Source of the DNA: Minicystis rosea
GTDB lineage: Bacteria > Myxococcota_A > Polyangia > Polyangiales > Polyangiaceae
Direction: 5' to 3'
Length of the DNA stretch: 64,000 nt
Assembly: GCA_001931535.1 (NCBI GenBank)
Contig: CP016211.1
Coordinates: 4,695,573-4,759,572, forward strand
The notes under the pieces were generated by a model. It did not search any database. It was not told the DNA's origin and worked only from the letters and a program-made list of their open reading frames with translations. Below are positions 24,953 through 34,640 of the stretch, piece after piece. Each line of letters begins with the position of its first letter. Within the stretch, counting starts at the first letter, position 1. The translations under genes were made by a program, and so were the position numbers.

Positions 24953-27900
24953 TTACAGCGATGCGGCGAACTCGCGGCCGAAGTCGAGAGGCCACGGGCG
25001 ATCGACGGGATCGCGCGCGGTGGCGGCGCGGAGGAGCTTGGCGATCCCGGCGGGGAAGCCGCGGAGGCGCTCGGCGTCCTCGAAGGGATCGCGGCGCATG
25101 TGGGCGATGACGCGATCGCGCAGGTTGTCGAGATCGTCGAAGAAGGCGCGGCCCGTGGTGACGTTGTAGATGGTCGCGGCGAGCGCGTAGACGTCGGCGC
25201 GCGGGTCGAGCTCGACCGGATCGAGCACCTGCTCCGGCGCCAGGTAGCCCGGCGTGCCGGCCACGAAGCGACCGCCCACCTCGGCCGGGACGCGGATGGC
25301 GCGCACCATCCCGAAATCGATGACAACCGTCGCGAGCGGCTGCGCGCGGCCCGGATCACGGTGCCTCTCGGGATCGAAGCGCTCGCCGCCGGCGAGCGGC
25401 AAGCGCAGCCACAGGTTCGCGGGCTTGATGTCGCGGTGCACGAGGCCCGCGCCATGGAGCGCCGCGAGGCCCGCGCACGACTCGAGGACCACTTGGCGCA
25501 GCTCGAAGAGCGTCATCGAACGAGCGCCGGCGTATTGCTTGAGATCGGCGCCGATGAGGTACTCGAGCACCAGGAACGGCGCGCCGGCGGCGACGCCGCG
25601 ATCGATGATGTTGGCGACGTTGGGGTGATAGAGGCCGGCGAGCGCATTAGCCTCCTCGACGAACGACGCGAGGATGCCTTCGCGCTCGATGTCGTTGGCG
25701 TTCGACAGGGCCTCGGCCTTGGGGATCTTGAGCACGAAGAGGCGATCGGCGCCGGGCTTGCGCACGAGCCACACCGAGCCCACGCCGCCTTCTCCGAGCG
25801 GCTTGACCAGCTCGTAGCCTTCGACGAGCTTGGGCTCCTTCTTGCGCGCGCCCGGCGGCGGGGGCGGCGTCCGCCGGATGGCGCCGCGCACCGCGAGCTC
25901 CAAGAGACCGGACGCCGCGGGCGCGAGCGACGCGAACCACACGTCGAGCATCGACGGCTCGCGCGCGCGGATGGCGCGGGCCACGAGCACGGCCACTCGC
26001 TGCGCGTTGGCGGCGGCGCTCGTGGATCGCGGCTCGTCGAGGGGCACCTCGCCCGGCGCGTGCAGCGCCTTCACCGGATCGACGAGCGAGGCTTGCAGCC
26101 GATCGCCGGCGAGCACGAGCGCGAGGCAACGCGCTTCGAGATCCGGCTTGGGCCCGGAGACGGTGCTGAACTCCTCCAGCGCTTCGGCGAGGCCGGAGAG
26201 CGCGCGCGCGAGCTCCGTCTCTTCGGCGTGCAGCGCGGTCAAAGCCTCTTCGGCCGAGAAGGCCCAGCCTTCGTCGTCCTGCGCCGACGAGACGGCGGTG
26301 CGCAGCGCCTCGGCTTGCTCGCAGCACCGCGACAGCGCGCCTTCGGCCATCATCGGCAACGCGGTGGCGAGCTGCGCGAGCATCGCGGGTCGATCGATGA
26401 CGAGCGCCCACCACGCCGCGAACGGGCCGAGCCAACGCACGTCGTCGACCTCGCCGAGCGCGGTGCCGCGCGTGGTGTCGACGAGGCGCCAGAAGAGCGT
26501 GGAGAGCGCGCTCTTGAGCGCCGGCGGCAGCTCGCGCGATCCATCGGCGAGGCCTTCGAGCTTGCGGAGCCACAAGCACGTGTCGTGCGCCGTCGGGCCG
26601 CGCCCGGGGCCGAGCTCTCCATCCGCGCCGCACGCATCGAGCGCGTAGCCGCCGAGCCGGATGGCGAGCACTTCGAGCGCGACGTCGGCCTGCGGGTCGG
26701 CGTCCTCCGCGCGCCGTCGCTCCGCGACCAGATCGAGGATCTCCGCGGGCGCGCGCGCCAAGATCTTCCACGTCTCTTCGAGATCCGGCGCGTCGATGGG
26801 ATCGCCCACGGGGCGCGTGGCCAAGAGCGGCGCCCACAAGCGCAGCGCGAAGGCGCGCGCCGAGCTCTCGAGCGCGTTGAGCGCGGCCGCGCGCTGGCGG
26901 AGCGATCCCGAGCCGAGCGCGATCCGCCGCGCCTCGTGGAACGTGCGCCCGAGCGCGCCGGCGAAGCGAGCGGCGCGCGCATCCGCTTCTTCGTCGTCGT
27001 ACTGCGCCGCGAGGCGCGTCAGGTTCTCCAGGCCGAGCTCCAGATCGAGCGGATCGCGCTCGGCCCCGTCGACCACGTCCGTCACCGCCACCACTTCGAT
27101 CCAGCGGCGCGACTCCTCGATGGACTCGGCCTGCGCGTGCCGCGCCATGCCGCGCAGCGCGCGAAGCGGGCGCTCGATCTCGGGATCACCCGCGCCGCGA
27201 CGCCACACGGTGGCGAGCCCGCGCGCGAGCGCGCGCGCCGCGATCGCGCCGCCGTCGCCCTGCAAGACGCGCTTCGCCAAGCGATCCCAGAGTCGCCTCC
27301 GCTCGAAGAACAGGTACGGTGTCGCGGCGGCCACCGCGGCGAGCGCCCACGCTTCTTCTTCGGGCGAGTCGAGGATCGCGACGAGCTGGCTGGAGAGGAA
27401 CGCGAGCCGCTCGGCCGGAAGCGAGGCGAACGCCGTCATGGCGCGCTGGCGGAGGACCTGCGATTGCCCGAACACCCAATCGAGCAATGTCCCCTCGAGC
27501 TGCTCGAGCACGCCCGTGAGCCGCCCGAGCGCGCGCGCCGCGTGAACCCACACGAGCGGCTCGGGATGAAGAATGAGCGGCTGCAACGCCTGGAGCGTGC
27601 GCCCCACGAGCTCCGGATCACACGCAGGCGGCAGGCCGCGCGCGCTCACCTCCAGGCAACGCGCGGCCAGCACGCGACCGCGGAGCGCGCCGTGCGCCGG
27701 CTCGTGGATCATCGCATCGAACGTCTCGCGCGATCCCCAGAGCCACTTGCCCAAGTCGGGCAGCTCGAGCCCGCTCGCGCCGGCCTCCCAGATCAGGATC
27801 TCGAGCCGCGCGCGCGCCTCGGCGTTCACCGTCAGCGCGAGCGCGGCGCCGTCCCCGAGGAGCGGCGCGCACGCGAGCGCATCGAGCAACGGCCCCTCGA

Positions 27901-28273
27901 CGACGCGCGCCCGCGCCGCGGCGCGCGCCCATTCCTTGAGGCGCGGCGTCGTGAACGCTACCGCGAGGAGCTGCGCGAGCTGCGCGTCGCCGCGCCACGT
28001 GCTCGCCGAGCACCACGACAAGACCAGCTCGCCCTCCGGATCCAGAAGAATGTCGGCAAACCTCGCGGCGTCCTCCGCCGTGCGCGTCCCGCGCGTGAGG
28101 ACGGTGTCCAGCGTGTCGACGGCCGCGCGCATGTCCCCGGGGAGCGCGCGTCGATCCGCCTCGTAGGGCCCACGCGCGCGCCAGTGCGCGCGCACCGTAC
28201 CTTCGAGCTCGGGTTGATCGGCGAGGAACGCAAGCAGCGTCGAGAGGGCGCTTTGAACGTCTTCGGTGAGCAT
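24953..28273 (-). CDS. Large protein with C-terminal Ser/Thr kinase domain
   Basis: About 820 N-terminal residues are predominantly helical, with repeated Ala/Leu-rich units that look like HEAT or ARM-type repeats and acidic segments. A protein kinase domain occupies the last ~290 residues: glycine loop 'GEGGVGSVW', lysine in 'FVLKIPK', catalytic 'HRDIKPANL', 'VIDFGMVRA' with an intact DFG, and 'GTPGYLAPEQ'. All catalytic residues are present, so it should be active. Kinases of this family usually carry the kinase at the N-terminus, so the C-terminal placement is unusual. No transmembrane segment is visible, which suggests a cytosolic scaffold-kinase. The start at 28273 (MLTEDV) is preferred; an ATG eight codons upstream (28297) is possible. 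Confidence 0.88.
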   Translation of the reverse strand: MLTEDVQSALSTLLAFLADQPELEGTVRAHWRARGPYEADRRALPGDMRAAVDTLDTVLTRGTRTAEDAARFADILLDPEGELVLSWCSASTWRGDAQLAQLLAVAFTTPRLKEWARAAARARVVEGPLLDALACAPLLGDGAALALTVNAEARARLEILIWEAGASGLELPDLGKWLWGSRETFDAMIHEPAHGALRGRVLAARCLEVSARGLPPACDPELVGRTLQALQPLILHPEPLVWVHAARALGRLTGVLEQLEGTLLDWVFGQSQVLRQRAMTAFASLPAERLAFLSSQLVAILDSPEEEAWALAAVAAATPYLFFERRRLWDRLAKRVLQGDGGAIAARALARGLATVWRRGAGDPEIERPLRALRGMARHAQAESIEESRRWIEVVAVTDVVDGAERDPLDLELGLENLTRLAAQYDDEEADARAARFAGALGRTFHEARRIALGSGSLRQRAAALNALESSARAFALRLWAPLLATRPVGDPIDAPDLEETWKILARAPAEILDLVAERRRAEDADPQADVALEVLAIRLGGYALDACGADGELGPGRGPTAHDTCLWLRKLEGLADGSRELPPALKSALSTLFWRLVDTTRGTALGEVDDVRWLGPFAAWWALVIDRPAMLAQLATALPMMAEGALSRCCEQAEALRTAVSSAQDDEGWAFSAEEALTALHAEETELARALSGLAEALEEFSTVSGPKPDLEARCLALVLAGDRLQASLVDPVKALHAPGEVPLDEPRSTSAAANAQRVAVLVARAIRAREPSMLDVWFASLAPAASGLLELAVRGAIRRTPPPPPGARKKEPKLVEGYELVKPLGEGGVGSVWLVRKPGADRLFVLKIPKAEALSNANDIEREGILASFVEEANALAGLYHPNVANIIDRGVAAGAPFLVLEYLIGADLKQYAGARSMTLFELRQVVLESCAGLAALHGAGLVHRDIKPANLWLRLPLAGGERFDPERHRDPGRAQPLATVVIDFGMVRAIRVPAEVGGRFVAGTPGYLAPEQVLDPVELDPRADVYALAATIYNVTTGRAFFDDLDNLRDRVIAHMRRDPFEDAERLRGFPAGIAKLLRAATARDPVDRPWPLDFGREFAASL

Positions 28274-28297
28274 GCGATCCCGCCGAGGATAGAGCAT

Positions 28298-28689
28298 TCC
28301 CGGCAGCAGGCGCTCTTTTCACGAAGAAGGCTCGCTCCGCGGTAAACCCTAGGGCCGGCCTGCCCCGATTTGCCTTCTGAACCACAACCTCGAAATGGCG
28401 AGGAGGGTCGAGGACGCCTGAGTCACAGGAAATGGGCGCTGCCGTTCGACTTTTCGGGGACCGCACTCTACGGCACGGGAAGGTAGCCCGCGCCGGTAAC
28501 GTCGAGGAAATGGGACGTCAGCTTGCGTGCCGGAGCCTCACGAGCTGAGACCTTCGCGGGATGACCTGCGACATGGCGCTCGCGATCTCGACGCCCGATG
28601 GCGTCGAGCTGCTCGAGGCTCGTCGAGAGCTGCGGTGTCGAGAAGACCATGCAGTGTCGACCGCGGCGCTCCGTGCACCTGAAGCACAA
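28298..28689. other. Intergenic stretch without a gene
   Basis: This 392-bp stretch has no convincing ORF. I see only a short 6-bp inverted repeat around 28390-28415 and no promoter element I would defend. It separates the kinase gene from the end of the broken histidine kinase. Confidence 0.3.
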
Positions 28690-30391
28690 TCACGCCGCTC
28701 GCTCTTGAAGTACTGCCTCCACCCCCTTGCGCGGGAGGTGCACGGTGAACGTCGTCCCCTCCACGGCCCTGCTGGAGACCGTGATCGTGCCGCCGTGCGC
28801 CCGAACGATCTCGCCGACGATGTAGAGCCCGAGGCCCAACCCGCGCATCGCCGGAGGTTCGCCGCCGGGGGCGGCGCCACGCTGGAAGGGCATGAAGATC
28901 GTCTTCTGCGCCCCTGGCGAGATCGGCGTGCCCGCGTTGTGCACCGCGAGCACCAGCTCGCCCTCGCGCCCCTCGACCTCGACCCGCACGACGCTTGCGG
29001 ACGGGCTGTACGCGACCGCGTTCCCCGTGAGGTTGGCGACGACTTGCGCCATCCGATCCGGGTCGAGCTCCGCGCGCGTGTCTCCCGTGACCGAGACCGC
29101 GATCTCGCGGCCCGGGTGGGAGACCTCGAGCTCGCTCGCTACTTCCCGGACGACATCGGCGAGATCGGCGGGCTTGCGCGTGACGCCGATCCCGCCGCCC
29201 CCCGGCAGCGGGCGAGATCGAGCAAGTTACCGATCATCCTGCCCATCCGGTCGACGGCACGCGCGATGCGGACGACGGTGCGCATCCAGGTCGCCGGCGC
29301 GTTGCCGTCCTGCACCAGGGAGCCCGCCGCCGCCGCGACGACCGCGAGCGGCGCACGCAGCTCATGCGCGAGCACGCCGATGAACCGCTCGCGGAACATC
29401 GCTTCCTGGCGCAGCTTCTCCTCGGCCTCTTTCAGCTCGGTCACGTCGGTGATGACCACGCCTACCGCGCGCGAGGTGCCGTCGACGTCGAGCACGGGGA
29501 TGAAGCTGTCGAGATGATATTTCACCTTGCCGGAACCGGAGGGCAGCTCGCCGACGAGGAGAAGATCGATGACCGGCTCGCCCTTCCGGAGGAGCTTGTC
29601 GAGCAGGGGCGCGATCTGAGCCTTGAACGCGGGCGAAACGATCTCATCGAACGAACGGCCGACGATCTCGTCCGGCCCCATCCGCTCCCATCGAGCGTAG
29701 ACGGCGTTGACGCGGCGGAACCTCAGCTCCCGGTCGAAGACGAGGAAGCCAACGGGAGACGCGTTGAGGAAGGCATCGAGCTCGGCGAGCGCTTCGCTTC
29801 GTGCCCGCAGTGCGGCCTCGGCCTGTCGGTGGAGGCGGGCGTTATCCAGCGCCAGCGCGGCGCGACGGCTGATCTCCTCGGCCAGCACGAGGTGGCGCGC
29901 TTCGTAGCGCCGGTCCGGCCGGGTGCTGATGATGCCGAGCACACCGAGCGGGCGTCCGCGTGCGATGAGCGGCACGACCATGAGTGACTGCACGCCGATC
30001 TTCGCGAAGGCGGAACGGTGCTCGTCGGCTTCCGGCTCCGTCCCGATCCAGTCCCAGTCGCCCGGGACCTCGCTCACCAAGAGGGGCTTCCCGCTCCGGA
30101 GCACGCGCGTCGCGAGGCTGTTCCCTGTCGCCGTGGGCGCGAAGGCCAAGAGGCGCGCCGCCTCGTCGGCGCTGCGCGCGCCGGAGGTCTCGGCAACGAG
30201 ACGGCTGAGCTCGCCCCGCTCATCCGCCTCGTCGATGGCGCAGCCGTCGGCGAGGTGCTGCACGACGATCCTGGCCAGGTTGCGGAGTGTGACGTCGAAG
30301 TCGAGCGACTCGATGAGCGTGGCGGTCACTTCCGACAGGATCCGCCTTGCCTGCTCCGCGCGTGCACGATCGGTGACGTCCACCTGGACGC
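28690..30391 (-). pseudogene. Hybrid sensor histidine kinase, C-terminal part (frameshifted)
   Basis: This is the 3' part of a sensor kinase interrupted by an insertion sequence. Reading from 30391 it resumes in a PAS/PAC end 'DVTDRARAEQARRI', then a GAF domain, a second PAS ('LDAFLNASPVGFLVFD...'), and HisKA with 'GVLAHELRAPL' (phospho-His codon 29364-29366). The frame then breaks in a run of six G residues on the coding strand (C6 on the plus strand, about 29208-29213). Adding one G restores 'LDLARCRGGGGIGV' and joins to the HATPase_c domain at 28690-29052, with N-box 'ANLTGNAVAYSP' and G-box 'GLGLGLYIVGEI'. The gene is thus doubly interrupted. The homopolymer slip could be a sequencing error. 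Confidence 0.9.
30382..30391. repeat. Left target-site duplication (ACCTGGACGC)
   Basis: This 10-bp copy flanks the insertion sequence on the left. The identical copy is at 31965-31974. Removing the element and one copy restores the reading frame SVQVDVTDRAR. Confidence 0.93.
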
Positions 30392-31964
30392 CTGAAGATT
30401 CGTCACATCTCCGCGACGCGCTTCGATCCGCTTCCCGACGGTTGTGCGTCGAGAAGTTCATGGATTTGGACGAGTTCGCGGACATGGTTCCGTCGGTGGC
30501 GAGGGAGTTCGAGCGGTCGCGGGTGCCGGACCCACGGCTGCACAGGCGTGTGATGTCACTTGGCGACGGGTGGGCCGCGGCACCATCGAAGGGCATCCCG
30601 CAGATGGCTCGGTCGGCCGCGGAGCTTGAGTCGACGTACCGGCTGCTCAGCAATCGGCGCGTGACCTACCGTGGGGTCATGCAAGGGCATCGTGAAGCGA
30701 CAGCGGAGCGCGCGAGACAGGCAGGCACCGTTCTCGTCCTTCAAGACACCACAGAAATGAGCTTCCGAGGCGACGCCCAGCGCTCTGGGCTCGGTCGGCT
30801 GCGCGGTAACGATCAGGGCTTCCTTGCCCACTGCGCGCTCGCCGTGAGCGCCGACGGATCGAGGTGTCCGTTGGGCCTGCTGGATTTGATGTGCTGGGCG
30901 CGAACGGGTCCGATTCGTTCTCGAAAGGCGAAGCGGTCAGGCAGCGAGTGCGCGAAGCAGTTGGACAGCGAGTCCGCGCGCTGGGCGAAGACCGTCGAGA
31001 GCGTCAGCGAGCTCGTGGGGCCAGGCACGTCACTGATCCACGTCATGGACCGCGAGGGAGACAGCTACCGTTTGCTCTCAGCGCTCGTCGAGCAGGGGCA
31101 CCGCTTCGTCATCCGCGTCGCGCGTGACCGCTGTGTCATCGACGAAGATGACGAGCCGTTGAAGTTGAGCGAGACGCTCTGCGGGCTCGACGATCTGGTC
31201 GAGGTCGAGGTTCCACTTTCGCGACGCGCGGCGAGCCCGATGCCAGGCAAGCGAGGCACTCATCCACCGCGCCGTGCGCGAACGGCGCGCCTCGCATTCA
31301 GCGCCGTCGCGATGGCGCTGAAGCGACCGCAGTACCTGACGAACGAACCCGAGACGCTTCCCGTGCACTTCATCCACGTGCGCGAGATCGAACCGCCGGA
31401 CGGTGAAGAGCCCGTGGCCTGGGTCCTCGTCACGACCGAGCCGATCCGCACCGCCGCCGACGTGACCGCCATCATCGAGCACTATCGCACGCGATGGCTG
31501 ATCGAGGAGTTCTTCAGGGCCCTGAAAACGGGCTGCCGCATCGAGGAGCGACAGCTCGAATCGTTCGCCGCCCTCACAAATGCCCTCGCCATCTTCGTTC
31601 CCATCGCGTGGCAAATGCTCGTGCTGCGACACCTTGCTCGCACTGCCCCTGAAGCTCCCGCGCAAGCAGTCCTCTCCGATGTGCAGATCGAAGCGCTCAC
31701 CGCGTGCGCGAAATCCAAGCTACCCCCGCGGCCGAGCGTACGCGACGCGCTCTTCGCCATCGCCGCGCTGGGCGGCCACATCAAGCACAACGGCGAACCC
31801 GGCTGGCAGACGCTCGCCCGCGGACTCGAGCAGTTGAACATCTTCGCCGCGGGCTGGTCCGCTGCACTCTCCGCCGCACGTAGAGCGGATCAGCCTGCGG
31901 CCCTCACGCCTCGCCGAGGACGCAACCAGGCGTAATCAGGAGAGAACCTACGATCAATGATCAG
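30392..31964 (+). mobile_element. IS4-family, IS50/Tn5-like insertion sequence
   Basis: The element is 1,573 bp. Its ends begin CTGA (left) and, read inward from the right, CTGA; over 19 bp the two termini match at 11 positions. The 10-bp direct repeat outside and the CTGA ends fit the IS50/Tn5 group. The single gene is a DDE transposase. The insertion split a histidine kinase gene and the duplication is still perfect, which suggests a fairly recent event. Confidence 0.92.
30460..31935 (+). CDS. IS4-family (Tn5-like) DDE transposase
   Basis: The 491-residue transposase has the three DDE regions: 'VLVLQDTTEMSF' (first Asp), 'LIHVMDREGDSY' (second Asp) and 'YRTRWLIEEFFRALKTGCRIEERQLE' (Glu with the Y-R-E-K signature of IS4). 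Length and motifs resemble Tn5 transposase. The N-terminal ~70 residues contain 'AELESTYRLLSNRRVTY', like the Tn5 DNA-binding region. The ATG at 30460 lies 68 bp inside the left end. It appears intact, so the element may still be mobile. Confidence 0.95.
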   Translation: MDLDEFADMVPSVAREFERSRVPDPRLHRRVMSLGDGWAAAPSKGIPQMARSAAELESTYRLLSNRRVTYRGVMQGHREATAERARQAGTVLVLQDTTEMSFRGDAQRSGLGRLRGNDQGFLAHCALAVSADGSRCPLGLLDLMCWARTGPIRSRKAKRSGSECAKQLDSESARWAKTVESVSELVGPGTSLIHVMDREGDSYRLLSALVEQGHRFVIRVARDRCVIDEDDEPLKLSETLCGLDDLVEVEVPLSRRAASPMPGKRGTHPPRRARTARLAFSAVAMALKRPQYLTNEPETLPVHFIHVREIEPPDGEEPVAWVLVTTEPIRTAADVTAIIEHYRTRWLIEEFFRALKTGCRIEERQLESFAALTNALAIFVPIAWQMLVLRHLARTAPEAPAQAVLSDVQIEALTACAKSKLPPRPSVRDALFAIAALGGHIKHNGEPGWQTLARGLEQLNIFAAGWSAALSAARRADQPAALTPRRGRNQA

Positions 31965-31974
31965 ACCTGGACGC
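31965..31974. repeat. Right target-site duplication (ACCTGGACGC)
   Basis: This is an exact copy of 30382-30391. It lies immediately after the right end of the insertion sequence. Confidence 0.93.
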
Positions 31975-32842
31975 TCACGGCGCCCGTGACCTCGCCTTGA
32001 GCGCCGCGGGTCGGGAGCGCCGAGGTCAGGATGGTGCGGCGCACGCCGTCGAAGGCATCGATCTCGAGCTCCTCCTCGATCGCCGGCTGGCCCGTCGCGA
32101 GCACGCGTGAGAACCTCCACTCGAAGGGCCTGCTCCCCTGGCCGGCACCCGCCCGCCATGCCCTGAAGACACGAAAGTCCTGCGCGTCCTGCGTAGTGGG
32201 CATCGCGCCCCAAATCCGTTGAGCCGCCGCGTTGGTCTCGATCAAGCGTCCGTCGGCATCGACCACGGCGATCCCCACGGGGAGCGCCGCGAGCACCGCG
32301 AGCAAGCGGCGGCGCTCGAGATCGAGCTGCTCCAGCAGAGCACGAGCGGCGTACTGGTGGCGGCGCGCGCGCAGGGCAGCGGTGAACTGCGTGACGAGCA
32401 TCCAGCCCTCGAGCGGCCGCTCCACGAGGTGCACGTCTCCGACGGGCTGGAGTATCTCGACGAGGCGACGCATCCGCGGTCGCGCCTCGTCCCGCTCCAC
32501 GTCAGCGCATACCAGCAAGATCGGTAGGTCGGACCACGTCGGCTGCGCCCGGAGCGCATCCCGCAATGCCTCGAGCTCGGCGGGCGAAAACGACGCGTCC
32601 ACGAGCACGGCCGCGCCCGCACCTTCCCCGATCGCCGCGCAGAGCGAAGACACGTCAGTGACGATCTCGGCAGTAAAACCGCCTTCGGTTGCTGCCACCG
32701 AGATGCTCTCGGCATCTCTCGCGGCGGGCGCAAGAGTCAGGATGCGCTCTCCGCGCCCAGCGGTCGGCCTACTCGACTCGTCAGTAGCGCCACACCCGAA
32801 GGGTATGGCGCATGCCGCCTGCCCGGTGTGGTTTGGTTGCAT
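31965..32842 (-). pseudogene. Hybrid sensor histidine kinase, N-terminal part
   Basis: This is the 5' part of the same kinase, ending where the insertion sequence enters after '...VTGAVSVQV'. From the N-terminus it shows a receiver-like domain (RILTLAPAARDAESISVAATEGGF..., LPILLVCADVERDEARPRMRRLVEIL...) and a PAS domain ('LPVGIAVVDADGRLIETNAAAQRIWG'). The receiver is degenerate because the canonical phospho-acceptor Asp is not obvious. The ATG at 32842 (MQPNHTG) is my start choice; the longer frame reaches 33025. Without the rest of the protein no kinase function is expected. Confidence 0.85.
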
Positions 32843-33008
32843 ATCGAGGCTCTTGAGCCTCTGGGCCGCCGCGCCAAGCTGGTCCTCGGCGCTCGTGGTG
32901 GAGCCGCAGCGCTCGCACGGCGCTACCAAGATGAAACCGAGCAGGCGGCGCGGCCCGACCTGCCTCCCGTTATCCGCCCTGGCAACGTCATCATCGCGCT
33001 TCCCCCGA

Positions 33009-33153
33009 TGGCGCGACGAGTGCATTTACGACGACGATCCGGATCTCCACTTCGCCGAAGGCGGTGTGATCGAGGCGCTCGACGAGGCGAAGCGAAAGGG
33101 CTTGGTGCGCTTCACGGGGCACATGCTCCCACGCATCCACCTCTACAGGATCA
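33009..33153 (+). pseudogene. Aldo/keto reductase fragment
   Basis: A frame encodes 'DECIYDDDPDLHFAEGG', 'VIEALDEAKRKGLVRFTGH' and 'RIHLYRI'. These match the segment of aldo/keto reductases before and after the FIGxTGH motif (typically ..NDPDxIFxxGGxxEAL..KVRFIGFTGHKDPxIHL). Two residues (Ile-Gly/Phe) are missing from the motif and no N- or C-terminal parts are present, so it is a remnant. Confidence 0.7.
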
Positions 33154-33252
33154 AGCGCGGTTGCTCCCTGCACGAGGGCTCGTGCGCCCCTTCAATCAGC
33201 ATCGCACAGTTCAGCGCTTCCCTTGGATAGGACGCGTCAACTGAAGCGCGGA

Positions 33253-33333
33253 ATGAACCGAGGCGGGTTCGAGATCGCGGGAGGGGCGTTGCTCGGCGTG
33301 GGCGCGGCAACGCTGATCACCGGCGTCACCTAG
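33253..33333 (+). pseudogene. Short transmembrane fragment
   Basis: A 26-residue frame, MNRGGFEIAGGALLGVGAATL with a few more residues, encodes a single Gly/Ala-rich transmembrane helix and then stops. Such helices are common in Polyangiales membrane proteins, so it is more likely a cut-off piece of a larger gene than a functional peptide. Confidence 0.35.
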
Positions 33334-33368
33334 CTCGTCCGCGGCCGAAGAATCGACGCGAGAATCGC

Positions 33369-34193
33369 TCACGGCTCCTGGCAGCGGGGGACGTGCACCG
33401 TCTCGATGTACTTCGCGAGCGCAGCATCGCCCGTGGCGAGGCGCCGCACTTCGCGCGCGCAGGCGGCGGGGCCCTTCTCGGCGTCGCACACGCCACAGGC
33501 TTGGACGTCGGCCGCCTCCTGCGTCGTGAGGATCTTGCCACGCCCGACCGGCTTGTTCTTGCCATCGCATGCGAAGAGGCCGCCCATCACCGGGATCTGC
33601 GCCCCCGTCGGATCACACCGGCACGCGTGCTCGTGCGCGGCGCGGGACGTCGCGAGATCCTTCTGCAGGAGCGCAGCCTCGGCCTTGGTGAGGCAGGCAT
33701 AGCCGTACCAGTTCATGTCGCCGGGGCAGGGGCCGGGGTCTTTGCAGGACGAAGCCAACTCGGGGTGTGCGACGCCGGAGGGCTCATTCCGCGGCAGCGC
33801 ATCGAGCGCCTGCCGCGCGTCGGCGTCGCTCAGCCGCCGCATGTACCGGCGGCGCACCGCGTCCTGCTCGGCGAGCAAGGCTTGCAGACAGGCCAGGCCG
33901 CTCCAGCCGGTGTACGCACAAGCGTCGGGTCCGGTGAGCTCCTTCTCCGGGCCCGAGGGACGCTTCCGCACGAAGGCAGCGTCGGCCGGCGCAGCAGGCC
34001 TGGTTGTCGGGGCAGGCGTCGCGGCGGGGACGGGCGCGGAAGACGGAGGAGGTGCCACGACCACCGTCGCGGAAGAGGCCCCGCCCGGACTGCTCGGCTT
34101 GCACGCGAGCGCGAGCGCGAGCACGGAGCCGAGAGCAGCGAGCACGAGGACCGGAGCATGCTTCGCGCACTTGTGGAGCGCTGCGTGGGACAT
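33369..34193 (-). CDS. Cys-rich lipoprotein of unknown function
   Basis: The 274-residue protein starts at ATG 34193 and has a lipoprotein signal peptide ending LALAC, followed by a Pro/Ala-rich linker (residues ~35-75). The globular part has many paired cysteines ('DACAYTGWSGLACL', 'SSCKDPGPCPGDMNWYGYACL', 'HACRCDPTG', 'VQACGVCDAEKGPAACAREV'). This resembles secreted Cys-rich proteins with Sel1-like or TPR-like helical pairs ('LTKAEAALLQKDLATSRAAHEHAC'). I cannot name a family. The upstream 56 codons of the frame lack a signal peptide and are excluded. Confidence 0.72.
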   Translation of the reverse strand: MSHAALHKCAKHAPVLVLAALGSVLALALACKPSSPGGASSATVVVAPPPSSAPVPAATPAPTTRPAAPADAAFVRKRPSGPEKELTGPDACAYTGWSGLACLQALLAEQDAVRRRYMRRLSDADARQALDALPRNEPSGVAHPELASSCKDPGPCPGDMNWYGYACLTKAEAALLQKDLATSRAAHEHACRCDPTGAQIPVMGGLFACDGKNKPVGRGKILTTQEAADVQACGVCDAEKGPAACAREVRRLATGDAALAKYIETVHVPRCQEP

Positions 34194-34531
34194 CTCGTTG
34201 AAGCTCCGTAGTTCTGCCGTGCTTCTTCGGCCGCGCTGTGGCGCGTGCTCATACCCACTCCGCCCACGCCTCTGCCCGAAGCGGGCGCCCACCAACCTGT
34301 GGTTTTCCATCAAGCCTCTCCTTCGATCGACGCGCGGTCGGACACACTGTGTCGTAAGCACACGGCGCGCCAGCCGGTGGACGATGTCCCCCCGAGGAAG
34401 TTCTCGTCACTCCAGGCGCCCGACGTGGCCGAGGCGTCGAGCCTACGGCCTCGCTCCACGGATTGCGTGCCGGGACACGACGTCGTCCTCGATGACTGCT
34501 CGCGTGAGACATCCACGAACGGACGGGCGCC
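34194..34531. other. Non-coding stretch upstream of the Cys-rich lipoprotein
   Basis: This 338-bp stretch has no gene I can support. It should contain the promoter of the minus-strand lipoprotein. It leads into the 21-bp-spaced palindromes. Confidence 0.3.
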
Positions 34532-34583
34532 TGACATGTCTACGAGAGGTGCTGACACGTCAGTCGGACGCGCCGACATGTCA
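34532..34583. repeat. Three palindromic 10-mers at exact 21-bp spacing
   Basis: TGACATGTCT (34532), TGACACGTCA (34553) and CGACATGTCA (34574) share the palindromic core GACAYGTC with start-to-start spacing of 21 bp, close to two helical turns. This is what a cooperative operator array looks like. The minus strand also reads a 7-residue repeat (DMSARPT, DVSAPLV, DMSGARP), so a coding origin cannot be excluded. A related split half-site pair (TGACAC at 34634, GTGTCA at 34654) follows. Confidence 0.6.
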
Positions 34584-34640
34584 TGAGGCGAGCGGCAAGG
34601 AGCCTGGTTGCAACCGGTCAGGCTGCCGTCCTGTGACACG

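Larger units (their letters stand above)
32843..33368. other. Gene-debris stretch upstream of the broken kinase
   Basis: These 526 bp hold no intact gene. They contain an aldo/keto reductase fragment on the plus strand (33009-33153) and a short transmembrane fragment (33253-33333), with unreadable frames between. This looks like deletion-scarred former coding DNA. Confidence 0.6.

Noticed and set aside
24905..28345. 1,146-codon plus-strand frame opposite the C-terminal kinase
   Set aside because: The minus strand has complete kinase motifs; the plus frame is Arg/Glu/Ala-rich without domains.
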